Positions 1-7,348 of a stretch of 64,000 nucleotides of DNA are shown here, in pieces (the stretch's first letter is position 1; each line of letters begins with the position of its first letter). The translations under genes and the position numbers were made by a program. Origin of the DNA: Megasphaera hominis (GTDB lineage: Bacteria; Bacillota; Negativicutes; Veillonellales; Megasphaeraceae); NCBI RefSeq assembly GCF_014269395.1, contig NZ_JACOGK010000002.1, positions 1 to 64,000 of the forward strand. The letters run 5' to 3'. A model generated the notes under the pieces. That model saw only the letters and a program-made list of their open reading frames with translations, did no database searches and had not been told where the DNA came from.

Positions 1-1
1 T

Positions 2-109
2 GCAATGATTGAAGATTACATTGGCTATTACAATACTAAGCGTTTACAGAGAAAACTGGGTGTAGTAACCCCGATGGAAAAGCACAATAACTATTACGTG
101 GCAGCATAA
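2..109 (+). pseudogene. IS3-family transposase, C-terminal end (cut by window edge)
   Basis: The reading frame is open from the window edge to a TAA at 107-109 and encodes 35 residues. They include YIGYYNTKRLQRKLG and TPMEKHNNY, which resemble the extreme C-terminus of the IS3-family OrfB integrase (the end of the rve domain). Only the tail is visible, so I cannot tell whether the element is intact to the left. It is one of only two plus-strand coding stretches in the window. Marked as a fragment because its start lies outside. Confidence 0.75.
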
Positions 110-111
110 AA

Positions 112-136
112 ACTGCCACCGGATATCGGTGGCAGT
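112..136. terminator. Hairpin after transposase; likely bidirectional terminator
   Basis: A perfect 9-bp stem (ACTGCCACC at 112-120 with GGTGGCAGT at 128-136) has a 7-nt loop. Read on the minus strand it is followed by TTTTATG, so it can also end transcription coming from iclR. On the plus strand it directly follows the transposase stop codon. Confidence 0.6.
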
Positions 137-216
137 AATAAGTACATGTTTTATTTTTTGCTCTGTCTACTTGACGGGGAGCGGTTCATTCCGCCGGGAG
201 CCGGTCTTTTGCAGTT

Positions 217-990
217 TTATAAATAGCCAAGGTGCATACTGATTTCTTTTGCCTTAGCCTTTACTTTACGCTTAAGAAATCGAATATAGGAAATCGTCGC
301 CTTGCTTGCCAAAAAACTGACGCTAATCGCTGCTACCACTTCTTTTTCCCTGTTATATACAGGTGCCGCCAAACAGCAGCCGCCAAGAATGTTGCCTTGG
401 TTATCAAAGGCATAGCCGTAGCGGCGTACATGACGCAGCTCACGGTAAAGGCGTGTTTTATCCGTAAGAGTGTACGGCGTATACTGCTCCAGGTCTACAT
501 CATCAAGAAGTGCATGCAGTGTTTCATCAGGCACAGCAGCCAGCATGACCAGGCCACAGCCTGTTGCGTGGGCACCCAGTTTAAAGCCTAAATTGAGGAC
601 TGAACTGACGGCTTTTGCCGGTGCCTGTTTGCCAATAAAAACGGCAAAGCGCCCATCGCGGATGACTGCGTGCGTTGTTTCCCCGGTCTCCTTCTGCAGG
701 TCCTGTATGCCCCGCGTCAATTCGACGGAAAAACTGGTTGTACTGATACATTGCGCTGCTAGTGAGAACAATGCGACGGCCGGATAATAGACCTTCCGCT
801 CCGTGTCAAACTGCAGATAGCGTTTTTGGACGAGTTCCTGCAGTAAGTACGATAAGGAGCTTTTAGGAATACCCGACGCCTTTTGAATCATCGTAAACGT
901 AGGCGCTTTTTCTGCCTGTACAACGATTTCCAATACATCCAACGCCCGGGCAGCAGAGCGGACAATAGGACTGTTGCCTGATTTTACCAT
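217..990 (-). CDS. IclR-family transcriptional regulator
   Basis: A 257-residue DNA-binding regulator. An N-terminal winged helix-turn-helix (about residues 8-70, including KASGIPKSSLSYLLQEL) is followed by an IclR-type effector-binding domain (about 80-255, with HATGCGLVMLA and the late GGCCLAAPV motif). The ATG at 990 is preferred because GAAAGAAGG lies just upstream of it; a GTG further upstream at 1014 has no comparable site. Members bind small organic acids and control nearby catabolic genes. The neighbours are a FAD-linked hydroxyacid dehydrogenase and an MFS transporter, which I infer to be its targets; a shared motif (1032-1047 and 4052-4067) supports this. The ligand is unknown. Confidence 0.9.
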   Translation of the reverse strand: MVKSGNSPIVRSAARALDVLEIVVQAEKAPTFTMIQKASGIPKSSLSYLLQELVQKRYLQFDTERKVYYPAVALFSLAAQCISTTSFSVELTRGIQDLQKETGETTHAVIRDGRFAVFIGKQAPAKAVSSVLNLGFKLGAHATGCGLVMLAAVPDETLHALLDDVDLEQYTPYTLTDKTRLYRELRHVRRYGYAFDNQGNILGGCCLAAPVYNREKEVVAAISVSFLASKATISYIRFLKRKVKAKAKEISMHLGYL

Positions 991-1022
991 AGATATCCTT
1001 CTTTCCTGAAGCACGACTACCT

Positions 1023-1028
1023 ATTGTA
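1023..1028 (-). promoter_or_regulatory. Probable -10 of the iclR promoter
   Basis: TACAAT on the minus strand lies 33 bp before the iclR start codon. No good -35 is seen at 16-18 bp spacing. The sequence immediately upstream is the candidate IclR site at 1032-1047, so the protein would sit over the spacer and -35 region. Confidence 0.5.
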
Positions 1029-1031
1029 CAC

Positions 1032-1047
1032 GTTTCGTATATGGAAC
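1032..1047. promoter_or_regulatory. Candidate IclR operator, copy 1
   Basis: GTTTCGTATATGGAAC is an imperfect inverted repeat just upstream of the iclR -10. A 13/16 match (GTTCAATATATGGAAC, minus strand) occurs at 4052-4067 in the leader of the MFS transporter. The position suggests autoregulation. Binding is inferred. Confidence 0.5.
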
Positions 1048-1089
1048 CGCCCGTAGGGCTGCCCCACCAGAGAGGCGCCATACGGGCGG
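1047..1089. terminator. GC-rich hairpin between the dehydrogenase gene and iclR
   Basis: A 9-bp stem (CCGCCCGTA at 1047-1055 with TACGGGCGG at 1081-1089) encloses a further partly paired loop. It lies just downstream of the dehydrogenase stop codon on the minus strand. No U-tract follows, so it is either a weak terminator or an RNA-stabilising structure. Confidence 0.45.
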
Positions 1090-1116
1090 AGTCTTGTAAC
1101 AGACGAAAAGATAAAA

Positions 1117-2523
1117 TCAGTTGCCAAAATCAAAGATCTTGGACGGGTTGAGAATCAGGTTTGGATCCAAGGCTTTCTTGATGGCTTCCATCATGCCTAA
1201 TTCAACCGGGTCTGTAAATTTCTTCATTTCTGCAATCTTACGCAGGCCAATGCCGTGTTCACCGGAGAGGCAGCCGCCTAAGCTGTATACGAAGGTGTAC
1301 AGCGTGTCATGGTACTGAGGAATGATTTCATTCCATTTTTCCAGAGGCATATCCATTTTCATGGCGTTAACGTGAATATTGCCATCACCGATATGGGCAA
1401 CAACGTTCGTCGTAATGCCATATTTTTCCTTGATTTCCGGCAATTTAGCTACGAGATCAGGAATCTTATCGATAGGAACTACGATATCTTCTGCCAGGAA
1501 TACGCGGCTGTCGTTACGGGCAGCTTCGCCATTGCAATAGCGGGCATTCCAAATACGTTCGTCAGCTACGAGCGTTTCTGCAGCATGATTGTTCTGGCAA
1601 ATTTCGTCAGCCGTAGCTACGCGGTTGTCCAGGTCATCCTGATCATAGGAATCAACCGTTACGATAATGTAGTTGCCATCTTCCTTCGAATACGGCAGTT
1701 CGAGACCGAGGAAACGTTCGGCACTCTGGATCGCTTCCGTGTTGAGGAATTCAATAGCCGTGGGCTGTACACCTGCTTTTTGCAGCTGGTTTGGTACGGC
1801 CAGGGCGTCGTTGACATTTTTGAAAATGCCGACCAAATCGAAGTGGAACGGAGCAATGGGGCGCAATTTGAGGCAGACTTTGGTGACGATACCCAGCGTA
1901 CCTTCACAGCCGCAGATCAATTTTTCCAGCGCATAGCCGGTCGTATTTTTCTGTAACCGTTTGCCAACGCGGGTAATTTCACCGGTCGGGGTAACGATTT
2001 CCAGCCAATACACCTGATCGCGTGTCGTACCGTATTTAACAACACGGCTGCCGCCGGCGTTCGTAGAAATGTTGCCGCCGATTTCGCTGGATGCTTTGGA
2101 GCTCGGGTCACCGGCATAGTATAAACCGGCTGCTTTGGCAGCGGCCTGTACTTCTGTCGTAATAGTACCGGCTTCAGCAATCATATACAGGGCATCTGCA
2201 TTGACTTCCAAGACTTTGTTCATCTTTTCCAGGCACAATACGATACCGTTGTAAACAGGAATAGCACCGCAGGCCAGGCTGCTGCCGCCGCCACGGGGTG
2301 TTACAGGAACCTTGTATTTGTTAGCCAGCTTCATGACGCCTGCTACTTGTTCCGTCGATTCCGGGAACACGACTACTTCCGGTGTATGGAAATAAATCGG
2401 GTTCGTTTCTTCGTCTGTCTTGAAGGTATCCAGTTTTTCCGGATCCACTGTCATGTTGTGCTTGCCCAAAAGTGCCAGCAGTTCATCCAATAATTCTTTT
2501 GAAACTTTGTTATAACGACTCAT
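1117..2523 (-). CDS. FAD-binding oxidoreductase, GlcD / D-lactate dehydrogenase family
   Basis: A 468-residue flavoprotein of the vanillyl-alcohol-oxidase fold. The FAD-binding domain (about 40-220) carries RGGGSS (77-82) and the GDPSSKASSEIGGN stretch (138-151). The C-terminal FAD-oxidase domain contains HIGDGNIHVN and ends with SGEHGIGLRK. Relatives oxidise D-lactate, glycolate or other 2-hydroxy acids and pass electrons to the quinone pool or to EtfAB. No etf or iron-sulfur subunit gene is adjacent. AGGAGG precedes the ATG, and a TATACT -10 lies at 2563-2568. Its place between an IclR regulator and an MFS carrier suggests an inducible organic-acid catabolic set. The exact substrate cannot be read from the sequence. 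Confidence 0.88.
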   Translation of the reverse strand: MSRYNKVSKELLDELLALLGKHNMTVDPEKLDTFKTDEETNPIYFHTPEVVVFPESTEQVAGVMKLANKYKVPVTPRGGGSSLACGAIPVYNGIVLCLEKMNKVLEVNADALYMIAEAGTITTEVQAAAKAAGLYYAGDPSSKASSEIGGNISTNAGGSRVVKYGTTRDQVYWLEIVTPTGEITRVGKRLQKNTTGYALEKLICGCEGTLGIVTKVCLKLRPIAPFHFDLVGIFKNVNDALAVPNQLQKAGVQPTAIEFLNTEAIQSAERFLGLELPYSKEDGNYIIVTVDSYDQDDLDNRVATADEICQNNHAAETLVADERIWNARYCNGEAARNDSRVFLAEDIVVPIDKIPDLVAKLPEIKEKYGITTNVVAHIGDGNIHVNAMKMDMPLEKWNEIIPQYHDTLYTFVYSLGGCLSGEHGIGLRKIAEMKKFTDPVELGMMEAIKKALDPNLILNPSKIFDFGN

Positions 2524-2562
2524 AAATACTGCCTCCTACGATTAAGTATGTTTTACTCTTAT

Positions 2563-2568
2563 AGTATA
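2563..2568 (-). promoter_or_regulatory. Probable -10 for the FAD-linked dehydrogenase
   Basis: TATACT on the minus strand lies 39 bp before the ATG, in an 85-bp gap after the transporter gene. The -35 is poor. Just upstream, 2575-2590 reads TTTTCGTATTATTGC (plus strand), which partly resembles the left half of the candidate IclR site, so this promoter may belong to the same regulon. Confidence 0.4.
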
Positions 2569-2608
2569 CATGTCTTTTCGTATTATTGCTATACTACTAT
2601 GCAATATT

Positions 2609-3892
2609 TTATTCCATACCAATCTTTTTATTATAGTTGATCAAGGCCGGTAATACACCCAGAGCGACAGCCAGGCCTACGAAGAGCATCAGAGCCCAGT
2701 AGTAGCTGCCCGTTGCACCTACGATCAAACCAACGACGATCGGCACAATGGCCCCGCCCAGGTTACCAAACATATTCATAGCACCGCCAACGGCACCACT
2801 GTGCTTACGGTCAGAGCACAGTGCCGGCAGAGACCAGTAGAGGCAGCCGCACCATTTTTCAAAGAACATGGCGATGGATAAGAACGCTACGGCAATATAC
2901 ACATTCGTAGCTGCCGAAAGGAGATACATTGGAATGGCAATGCAGATGCCCAGAATCGGGAACAGACGACGCATGATCTTATTGCTGTCGGCTGCGTTTT
3001 GGCGCCATTTATCGGTTAAGGTACCGCCGACGATTTCGCCTAATACACCGATCATGTAAATGACGAAGATGGCTCCGCCTAAGCCTTTAATATCCAGGCC
3101 GTGTGTTGCATGGAGGTATAAGGCACCCCAGGTCATAAGGCCATACCAGAACGAGTCATAGGCACCAAAGCCGAGGCACAGGCTCCAGAAGCTGCGCGAC
3201 GTCAGGTATTTGCCAAGGGTCGTACCGGAAGAAGCCGTTCCATCCTCTGCTTGCGCAGCTGTCATGGATTCGGCATCTTCTTCTTCAAAGGCTTTCCGTA
3301 AATATTCCCGTTCTGCTTCGTTGCAGCGCGGGCTGTTTTCCGGCGTATGAGCCATAAGCGGCTTGCAGGCAATAACGACGAGGATTGTCAAAACGCCGGC
3401 TGCCATGAGGGCACCGCGCCAGCCATCGAGAAAGGCCACGAATAACGCACAGAGCGGAGCACCAATGGCATTGCCTACGGCAGAACCGGAATCGAGCAGG
3501 GCTGACCCTTTGCCACGTTCATTCTTCGTCAGCCATACAGACTGCAGTTTGCCACCGGCCGGATAAATCGGTGCTTCCGATACACCGAGGAGGGCACGGA
3601 CGACAATAAAGAGTGTACTGCTCGTAATAAAACCCGTAATAATCTGGAATACGCCCCAAAGGACACCTGTACCAACGATTACCTTCCCGGGCTGCACTTT
3701 ATCGCAAAGCCAGCCACAAGGGATCTGCATCAATACATAGCCCCAGAAGAACGCACTAAAAATGACGCCGACCATTTCCGGAGAAAAGCCCAAATCGGAC
3801 TGAATAGACGGCATGAGGACGGAAATAACCGCCCGGTCTACATAGTTAATAGAACAGAGAATGAAGATTGCAATAAACACTTGCCACCGCAC
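2609..3892 (-). CDS. MFS transporter, anion:cation symporter (GudP/hexuronate-like) group
   Basis: A 12-helix major facilitator carrier that starts in family style with RWQVFIAIFILCSINYVDRA, the first helix plus the NYVDR signature of the ACS group, whose members import organic anions such as glucarate or hexuronates with H+ or Na+. The given start is a GTG without a good ribosome binding site. The homologous N-terminus continues in frame upstream (TNVRW preceded by about 16 residues) as far as an AGG codon at 3941-3943. That codon stands 7 nt after a perfect AGAGGAGG (3951-3958), exactly where an ATG is expected. The start codon may therefore be mutated. The substrate is probably tied to the neighbouring hydroxyacid dehydrogenase. 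Confidence 0.85.
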   Translation of the reverse strand: MRWQVFIAIFILCSINYVDRAVISVLMPSIQSDLGFSPEMVGVIFSAFFWGYVLMQIPCGWLCDKVQPGKVIVGTGVLWGVFQIITGFITSSTLFIVVRALLGVSEAPIYPAGGKLQSVWLTKNERGKGSALLDSGSAVGNAIGAPLCALFVAFLDGWRGALMAAGVLTILVVIACKPLMAHTPENSPRCNEAEREYLRKAFEEEDAESMTAAQAEDGTASSGTTLGKYLTSRSFWSLCLGFGAYDSFWYGLMTWGALYLHATHGLDIKGLGGAIFVIYMIGVLGEIVGGTLTDKWRQNAADSNKIMRRLFPILGICIAIPMYLLSAATNVYIAVAFLSIAMFFEKWCGCLYWSLPALCSDRKHSGAVGGAMNMFGNLGGAIVPIVVGLIVGATGSYYWALMLFVGLAVALGVLPALINYNKKIGME

Positions 3893-4051
3893 ATTGGTGG
3901 GCTTTTCGACTAATGTATTCGTTTTGGGATCAATAGATGCCCTACGAAAACCTCCTCTACCGAAAAAAAATATCGGCAGCAGCCATCGTTGCTGTCATAT
4001 ATAGTCAACAGTCTTATATCCGGATTCTAAGAACTGTTGCCCTAGTCGTTT

Positions 4052-4067
4052 GTTCCATATATTGAAC
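4052..4067. promoter_or_regulatory. Candidate IclR operator, copy 2
   Basis: An imperfect palindrome (GTTCCATATATTGAAC on the plus strand) in the transporter leader. Its complement shares TATATGGAAC and 13 of 16 positions with the motif next to iclR (1032-1047). It lies about 75-90 bp downstream of the predicted start point, so it would act as a roadblock or serve a second promoter. Confidence 0.45.
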
Positions 4068-4147
4068 TTAATTCTCTATTCTGAATTTTTTTATAAGGAG
4101 TCCGTTTCTGCGAACTCCTTATATACCATATCGTTCTTCATGCTTGT

Positions 4148-4176
4148 ATTCTAGCACTCACCAAGCATTACGTCAA
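4148..4176 (-). promoter_or_regulatory. Sigma-A-type promoter for the MFS transporter
   Basis: On the minus strand, TTGACG (4171-4176) and TAGAAT (4148-4153) are separated by 17 bp. Transcription would start near 4141, leaving about 200 nt of untranslated leader. Confidence 0.65.
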
Positions 4177-4229
4177 CGCATATCGTCTTTCTATTTTGTC
4201 ATGGATAAAAATTATCCTTTGCTTTCACG

Positions 4230-5294
4230 TTATCCTTCTGTATTTTTACACTGTACGGTCCCGGCAGATGTTTCGATGTGATACTCCCTATTTGCCGTTC
4301 TGACCGCTATGGTTCCTTCAGGCAGACCGTTATCCTCCTGCCAGGTAAAGCTTCGTTTATATCGCAGTGCCGCGCGTTTTACCGTTACCTTATGATAGCC
4401 CCGCGTGCGACTTATGTCGTGGCGGTTACAGGCAATAGCCATAACCTGGTCTGCCACCGTATCGAGAACGGAAAAAAGCTGCTTTTGATAGCGTTTCGTA
4501 TCGACGAGTTCCCCCATGGCCGGCGTGTAAGCGCCGCCGAGTACCTGGGACGGATCGTCTAAATCGCACGTCGCCTGCAGGCCCGTACGGATAACCGGAA
4601 TCCCTGTTTCCAGGAAACGCTGCTTCATATAGGCGGCACGCTGCACGCCTTCATGGATGGAAAGAGGCCTGTAGTCCCCTTGCTTATAGGATTCGGCCAG
4701 CTCTGTACCGTCAATGACGGCTACAGGGTAAATGCGAGCCAGATCCGGCTTAAGGCGGCAAATAGCAGCCGTCGTCCGTACGAGACTGGCCCGGTCTTCA
4801 CCTGGCAGGCCGGGCATGAGCTGATGGCCTACAGTAAAGCCGGCAGACCGCAAGAGGCACGTTGCCCGGACGACATCGTCTGCCGAATGGCCCCGTTTTG
4901 CCTTATTTAACACCACTGCGTCCATAGATTGCACACCCAGTTCCACAATGGTCAGGCCATACTGTGAAAGCCGTTGCAGCGTCTCTGGCGTAATGCAGTC
5001 AGGACGGGTAGAGCAGCGGATGGCGGCAATGCGCCCTTGATCGAGCGCTTCCTTGGCAGGGGCCAAAAGTTCTTCTTGCAGGGCTGCCGGTATGGCTGTA
5101 AAGCTGCCCCCATAAAAGGCAACTTCCCAATGGCGCTGCTCCTGTACGCCCTCTGTATAGCGTGCAATCTGGGCAGCCACACTTGCTGCCCTGGGCACAC
5201 CTTGGTGGCCCGTAATCCGCCACTGATTACAAAAAACACAGCGGTAGGGACAACCAATATGGGGAATAAAAATGGGAATGATGGAAGTTTTCAT
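4230..5294 (-). CDS. Elp3-like radical SAM protein
   Basis: A 354-residue radical S-adenosylmethionine enzyme. The CPYRCVFCNQW motif near residues 15-25 supplies the CxxxCxxC cysteines for the [4Fe-4S] cluster. A TIM-barrel core follows, with VELGVQSMD and the GHQLMPGLPGE strand typical of the Elp3/COG1243 branch. It lacks the C-terminal acetyltransferase domain of full Elp3 (about 550 residues), so a tRNA wobble-uridine role is not assured. It follows rnc, as in several Clostridia. GGAGG precedes the ATG, and a terminator hairpin (5306-5335) separates it from rnc, so expression probably depends on read-through. Confidence 0.85.
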   Translation of the reverse strand: MKTSIIPIFIPHIGCPYRCVFCNQWRITGHQGVPRAASVAAQIARYTEGVQEQRHWEVAFYGGSFTAIPAALQEELLAPAKEALDQGRIAAIRCSTRPDCITPETLQRLSQYGLTIVELGVQSMDAVVLNKAKRGHSADDVVRATCLLRSAGFTVGHQLMPGLPGEDRASLVRTTAAICRLKPDLARIYPVAVIDGTELAESYKQGDYRPLSIHEGVQRAAYMKQRFLETGIPVIRTGLQATCDLDDPSQVLGGAYTPAMGELVDTKRYQKQLFSVLDTVADQVMAIACNRHDISRTRGYHKVTVKRAALRYKRSFTWQEDNGLPEGTIAVRTANREYHIETSAGTVQCKNTEG

Positions 5295-5305
5295 CGTCTG
5301 CCTCC

Positions 5306-5335
5306 AAAAAAAAGATGCGGCCCAGGCCGCATCTT
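5306..5335 (-). terminator. Intrinsic terminator after rnc
   Basis: On the minus strand an 11-bp stem (AAGATGCGGCC with GGCCGCATCTT, 5312-5335) is followed by a run of T. It lies between the rnc stop codon and the ribosome binding site of the radical SAM gene, so it would attenuate expression of that gene. Confidence 0.85.
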
Positions 5336-6049
5336 TTACTGTATGACGTGGAGCCGCTTCAGCGCTTCCTGCGCTGCATGCTGTTCTGCGTCCTTTTTCG
5401 TTTTTCCTTTACCTTCACCTAACGCCTTGCCGTTCACAACGACCTGCATATAAAAGGTCTTGTCATGATCCGGCCCTTCTTCCCGGCAAAGTTCGTACGT
5501 AATATCCTGTTCACCATCTTGCTGGACATATTCCTGAAATAGGGTTTTGTAATCTTTGCCATATTGACCGCTGGCGACGAGATCCAAATAGCCTTTCAGC
5601 TGATGCAAAATAAAGACACGTGCCGCTTCGTACGAGTGATCGATGTACAAAGCACCGACGACGGCTTCAAAAACATCGGCCAGAATACTGACCCGCGTGC
5701 GCCCGCCAGAGCGCTGTTCGCCTCGACCCATGAGCATATAGTCCCCTATATGATAGCCGCCAAATACGGCAGCCAGTGGCGTTTCGCTGACGACACTGGC
5801 CCGGGCTTTGGAAAGCTCGCCTTCGGGCATTTCCGGATAATGAAGAAATAAATATTCCCCAATAACCAGGTCAAGAATGGCATCACCCAGGAATTCCAGC
5901 CGTTCGTTATGATGGGCGTGAGCCTTTCTATTTTCGTTCACATACGAGGAATGTGTCAGTGCCGCATCGAGAAGGCGGAGATCATGGAACTCCGGTAATC
6001 CTAATAAGGCGATACATTCTTCGAGCTGTTGTTTTCTTTCTGGTTTCAT
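5336..6049 (-). CDS. rnc: Ribonuclease III
   Basis: A 237-residue double-strand-specific endoribonuclease that processes rRNA precursors and structured mRNAs. The catalytic domain has the signature NERLEFLGDAILD (about 48-60) with its acidic metal ligands, and a second acidic site in DVFEAVVGALY. The double-stranded-RNA-binding domain covers about 163-235 and ends in KKDAEQHAAQEALKRL. The ATG at 6049 follows AGAAGAAG; an upstream in-frame extension overlaps fabF and is unlikely. The stop of fabF lies about 14 bp before this start, so rnc is the penultimate gene of the fab operon. Confidence 0.95.
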   Translation of the reverse strand: MKPERKQQLEECIALLGLPEFHDLRLLDAALTHSSYVNENRKAHAHHNERLEFLGDAILDLVIGEYLFLHYPEMPEGELSKARASVVSETPLAAVFGGYHIGDYMLMGRGEQRSGGRTRVSILADVFEAVVGALYIDHSYEAARVFILHQLKGYLDLVASGQYGKDYKTLFQEYVQQDGEQDITYELCREEGPDHDKTFYMQVVVNGKALGEGKGKTKKDAEQHAAQEALKRLHVIQ

Positions 6050-6062
6050 CAATACACTTCTT

Positions 6063-7316
6063 CTAGGCTTCGTATTTCTTGAACAGGAGGGTTGCATTAT
6101 GACCGCCAAAACCGAAGGAATTAGAAATAGCTACTTTTACATCAGCAGCTACAGCCTGACCAGGTACGTAGTTCAAACCGATTTCTTTCAATTCATCTTC
6201 CGGTTCTTCCAGGTTAATTGTCGGATGTACCTTGCCTGTTTCAATCGTCATAGCGCAAGCAATGGCTTCGACAGCGCCGGCAGCACCAAGCAAATGACCG
6301 GTCATGGATTTCGTCGAGCTGACGAGCAGTTCTTTGGCATGATCACCAAAAACGCGGGCAACGGCTTTGGATTCATTTAAGTCATTAAGGTGCGTCGACG
6401 TACCATGGGCGTTGACATAATCGACATCTTCCGGTTTGAGGCCTGCATCATCAATGGCAAGCTTCATGCATTTAGCCTGCTGAATGCCTTCCGGCGCAGG
6501 TGCCGTAATGTGATAGGCATCGGCATTGCTGCCATAGCCGGCTACTTCACAATAAATGTGGGCACCGCGTTTTTTTGCATGTTCCAGTTCTTCCAGAACG
6601 ACAATGCCGGCACCTTCACCCATGACAAAGCCATCGCGGTCTTTGTCGAAGGGACGGGATGCATGGGCAGGATCATCATTACGCGTGCTCAAGGCTTTCA
6701 TAGCAGCAAATCCGGCAACGGCACCGGGAGAAACAGCGGCTTCTGTACCACCGGCTACAGCTGCATCCAATTCACCGCGCTGAATCATGCGGCAGGCGTC
6801 ACCAATAGAGTTCGTACCGGTTGCACAAGCGGTTACGACGCTGGCACAATGGCCTTTCAAACCAAAGACAATGGATACCTGGCCGGAAGCCATGTTGCCG
6901 ATCATCTTAGGCACAACAAAGGGGTTGACCCGGGACGGACCCTTTTCAAAGAGGCCTTTATAGAGATTGTGCAGCGTTTCCATGCCGCCAATCCCTGTAC
7001 CAACGACCGTACCGATACGATCGCGATCTTCTTCATCCAGATTGATTTTCGAATCATCCAATGCCAGTTTGGCAGCAGCTACGGCATACTGTGTAGAAAC
7101 ATCCATGTGACGTGCTTCTTTACGATCAATGCCAAAGCTGGAAATATCGAAATCCTTCACTTCTCCGGCAATGCGTGCTGCATATTCCGATGCGTCAAAA
7201 TGAGTAATCGGACCTATCCCGTTCTTGCCGGCCAGGAGGGCATCCCAAAAGGAATCTTTACCTATTCCTACAGGAGAAACAACTCCTAACCCGGTAATTA
7301 CTACGCGTTTTTCCAA
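6063..7316 (-). CDS. fabF: Beta-ketoacyl-ACP synthase II
   Basis: A 417-residue condensing enzyme that elongates acyl-ACP with malonyl-ACP, the main elongation step of type II fatty-acid synthesis. The active-site cysteine lies in TACATGTNS (C164). The catalytic histidines lie in NAHGTST (about 305) and TGHLLGAAG (about 340). I place the start at a TTG (7314-7316), since GAGGTG lies 6 nt upstream and the family begins with EKRVVITG; an upstream ATG at 7346 adds a tail not seen in the family. It directly follows the FabK-like gene and precedes rnc. Confidence 0.96.
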   Translation of the reverse strand: MEKRVVITGLGVVSPVGIGKDSFWDALLAGKNGIGPITHFDASEYAARIAGEVKDFDISSFGIDRKEARHMDVSTQYAVAAAKLALDDSKINLDEEDRDRIGTVVGTGIGGMETLHNLYKGLFEKGPSRVNPFVVPKMIGNMASGQVSIVFGLKGHCASVVTACATGTNSIGDACRMIQRGELDAAVAGGTEAAVSPGAVAGFAAMKALSTRNDDPAHASRPFDKDRDGFVMGEGAGIVVLEELEHAKKRGAHIYCEVAGYGSNADAYHITAPAPEGIQQAKCMKLAIDDAGLKPEDVDYVNAHGTSTHLNDLNESKAVARVFGDHAKELLVSSTKSMTGHLLGAAGAVEAIACAMTIETGKVHPTINLEEPEDELKEIGLNYVPGQAVAADVKVAISNSFGFGGHNATLLFKKYEA

Positions 7317-7348
7317 AATATTCACCTCATCCAAAAAAAATGTCATCT

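Larger units (their letters stand above)
1..188 (+). mobile_element. Right end of an IS3-family insertion sequence
   Basis: The transposase tail is followed by a hairpin and then by a stretch ending in GGGAGCGGTTCA at about 177-188. IS3-group elements end in CA, so 188 is a plausible outer boundary. The left end and the target duplication are not in the window, so the boundary is inferred. Confidence 0.5.
3944..4229 (-). other. Long structured 5' leader of the MFS transporter
   Basis: This 286-bp gap holds no coding sequence that I can support. It carries, in order of transcription, a promoter (4148-4176), a 12-bp hairpin (4092-4121), the candidate IclR site (4052-4067), a second bulged inverted repeat (CAACAG...CTGTTG, about 4006-4039) and the ribosome binding site at 3951-3958. 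The hairpins have no U-tract and are not standard terminators. I do not recognise a known riboswitch. Confidence 0.5.

Noticed and set aside
6390-7289. A 299-codon open frame on the plus strand opposite fabF
   Set aside because: It is antisense to a clear fabF gene, has no ribosome binding site and no family features. It arises from codon bias on the other strand.
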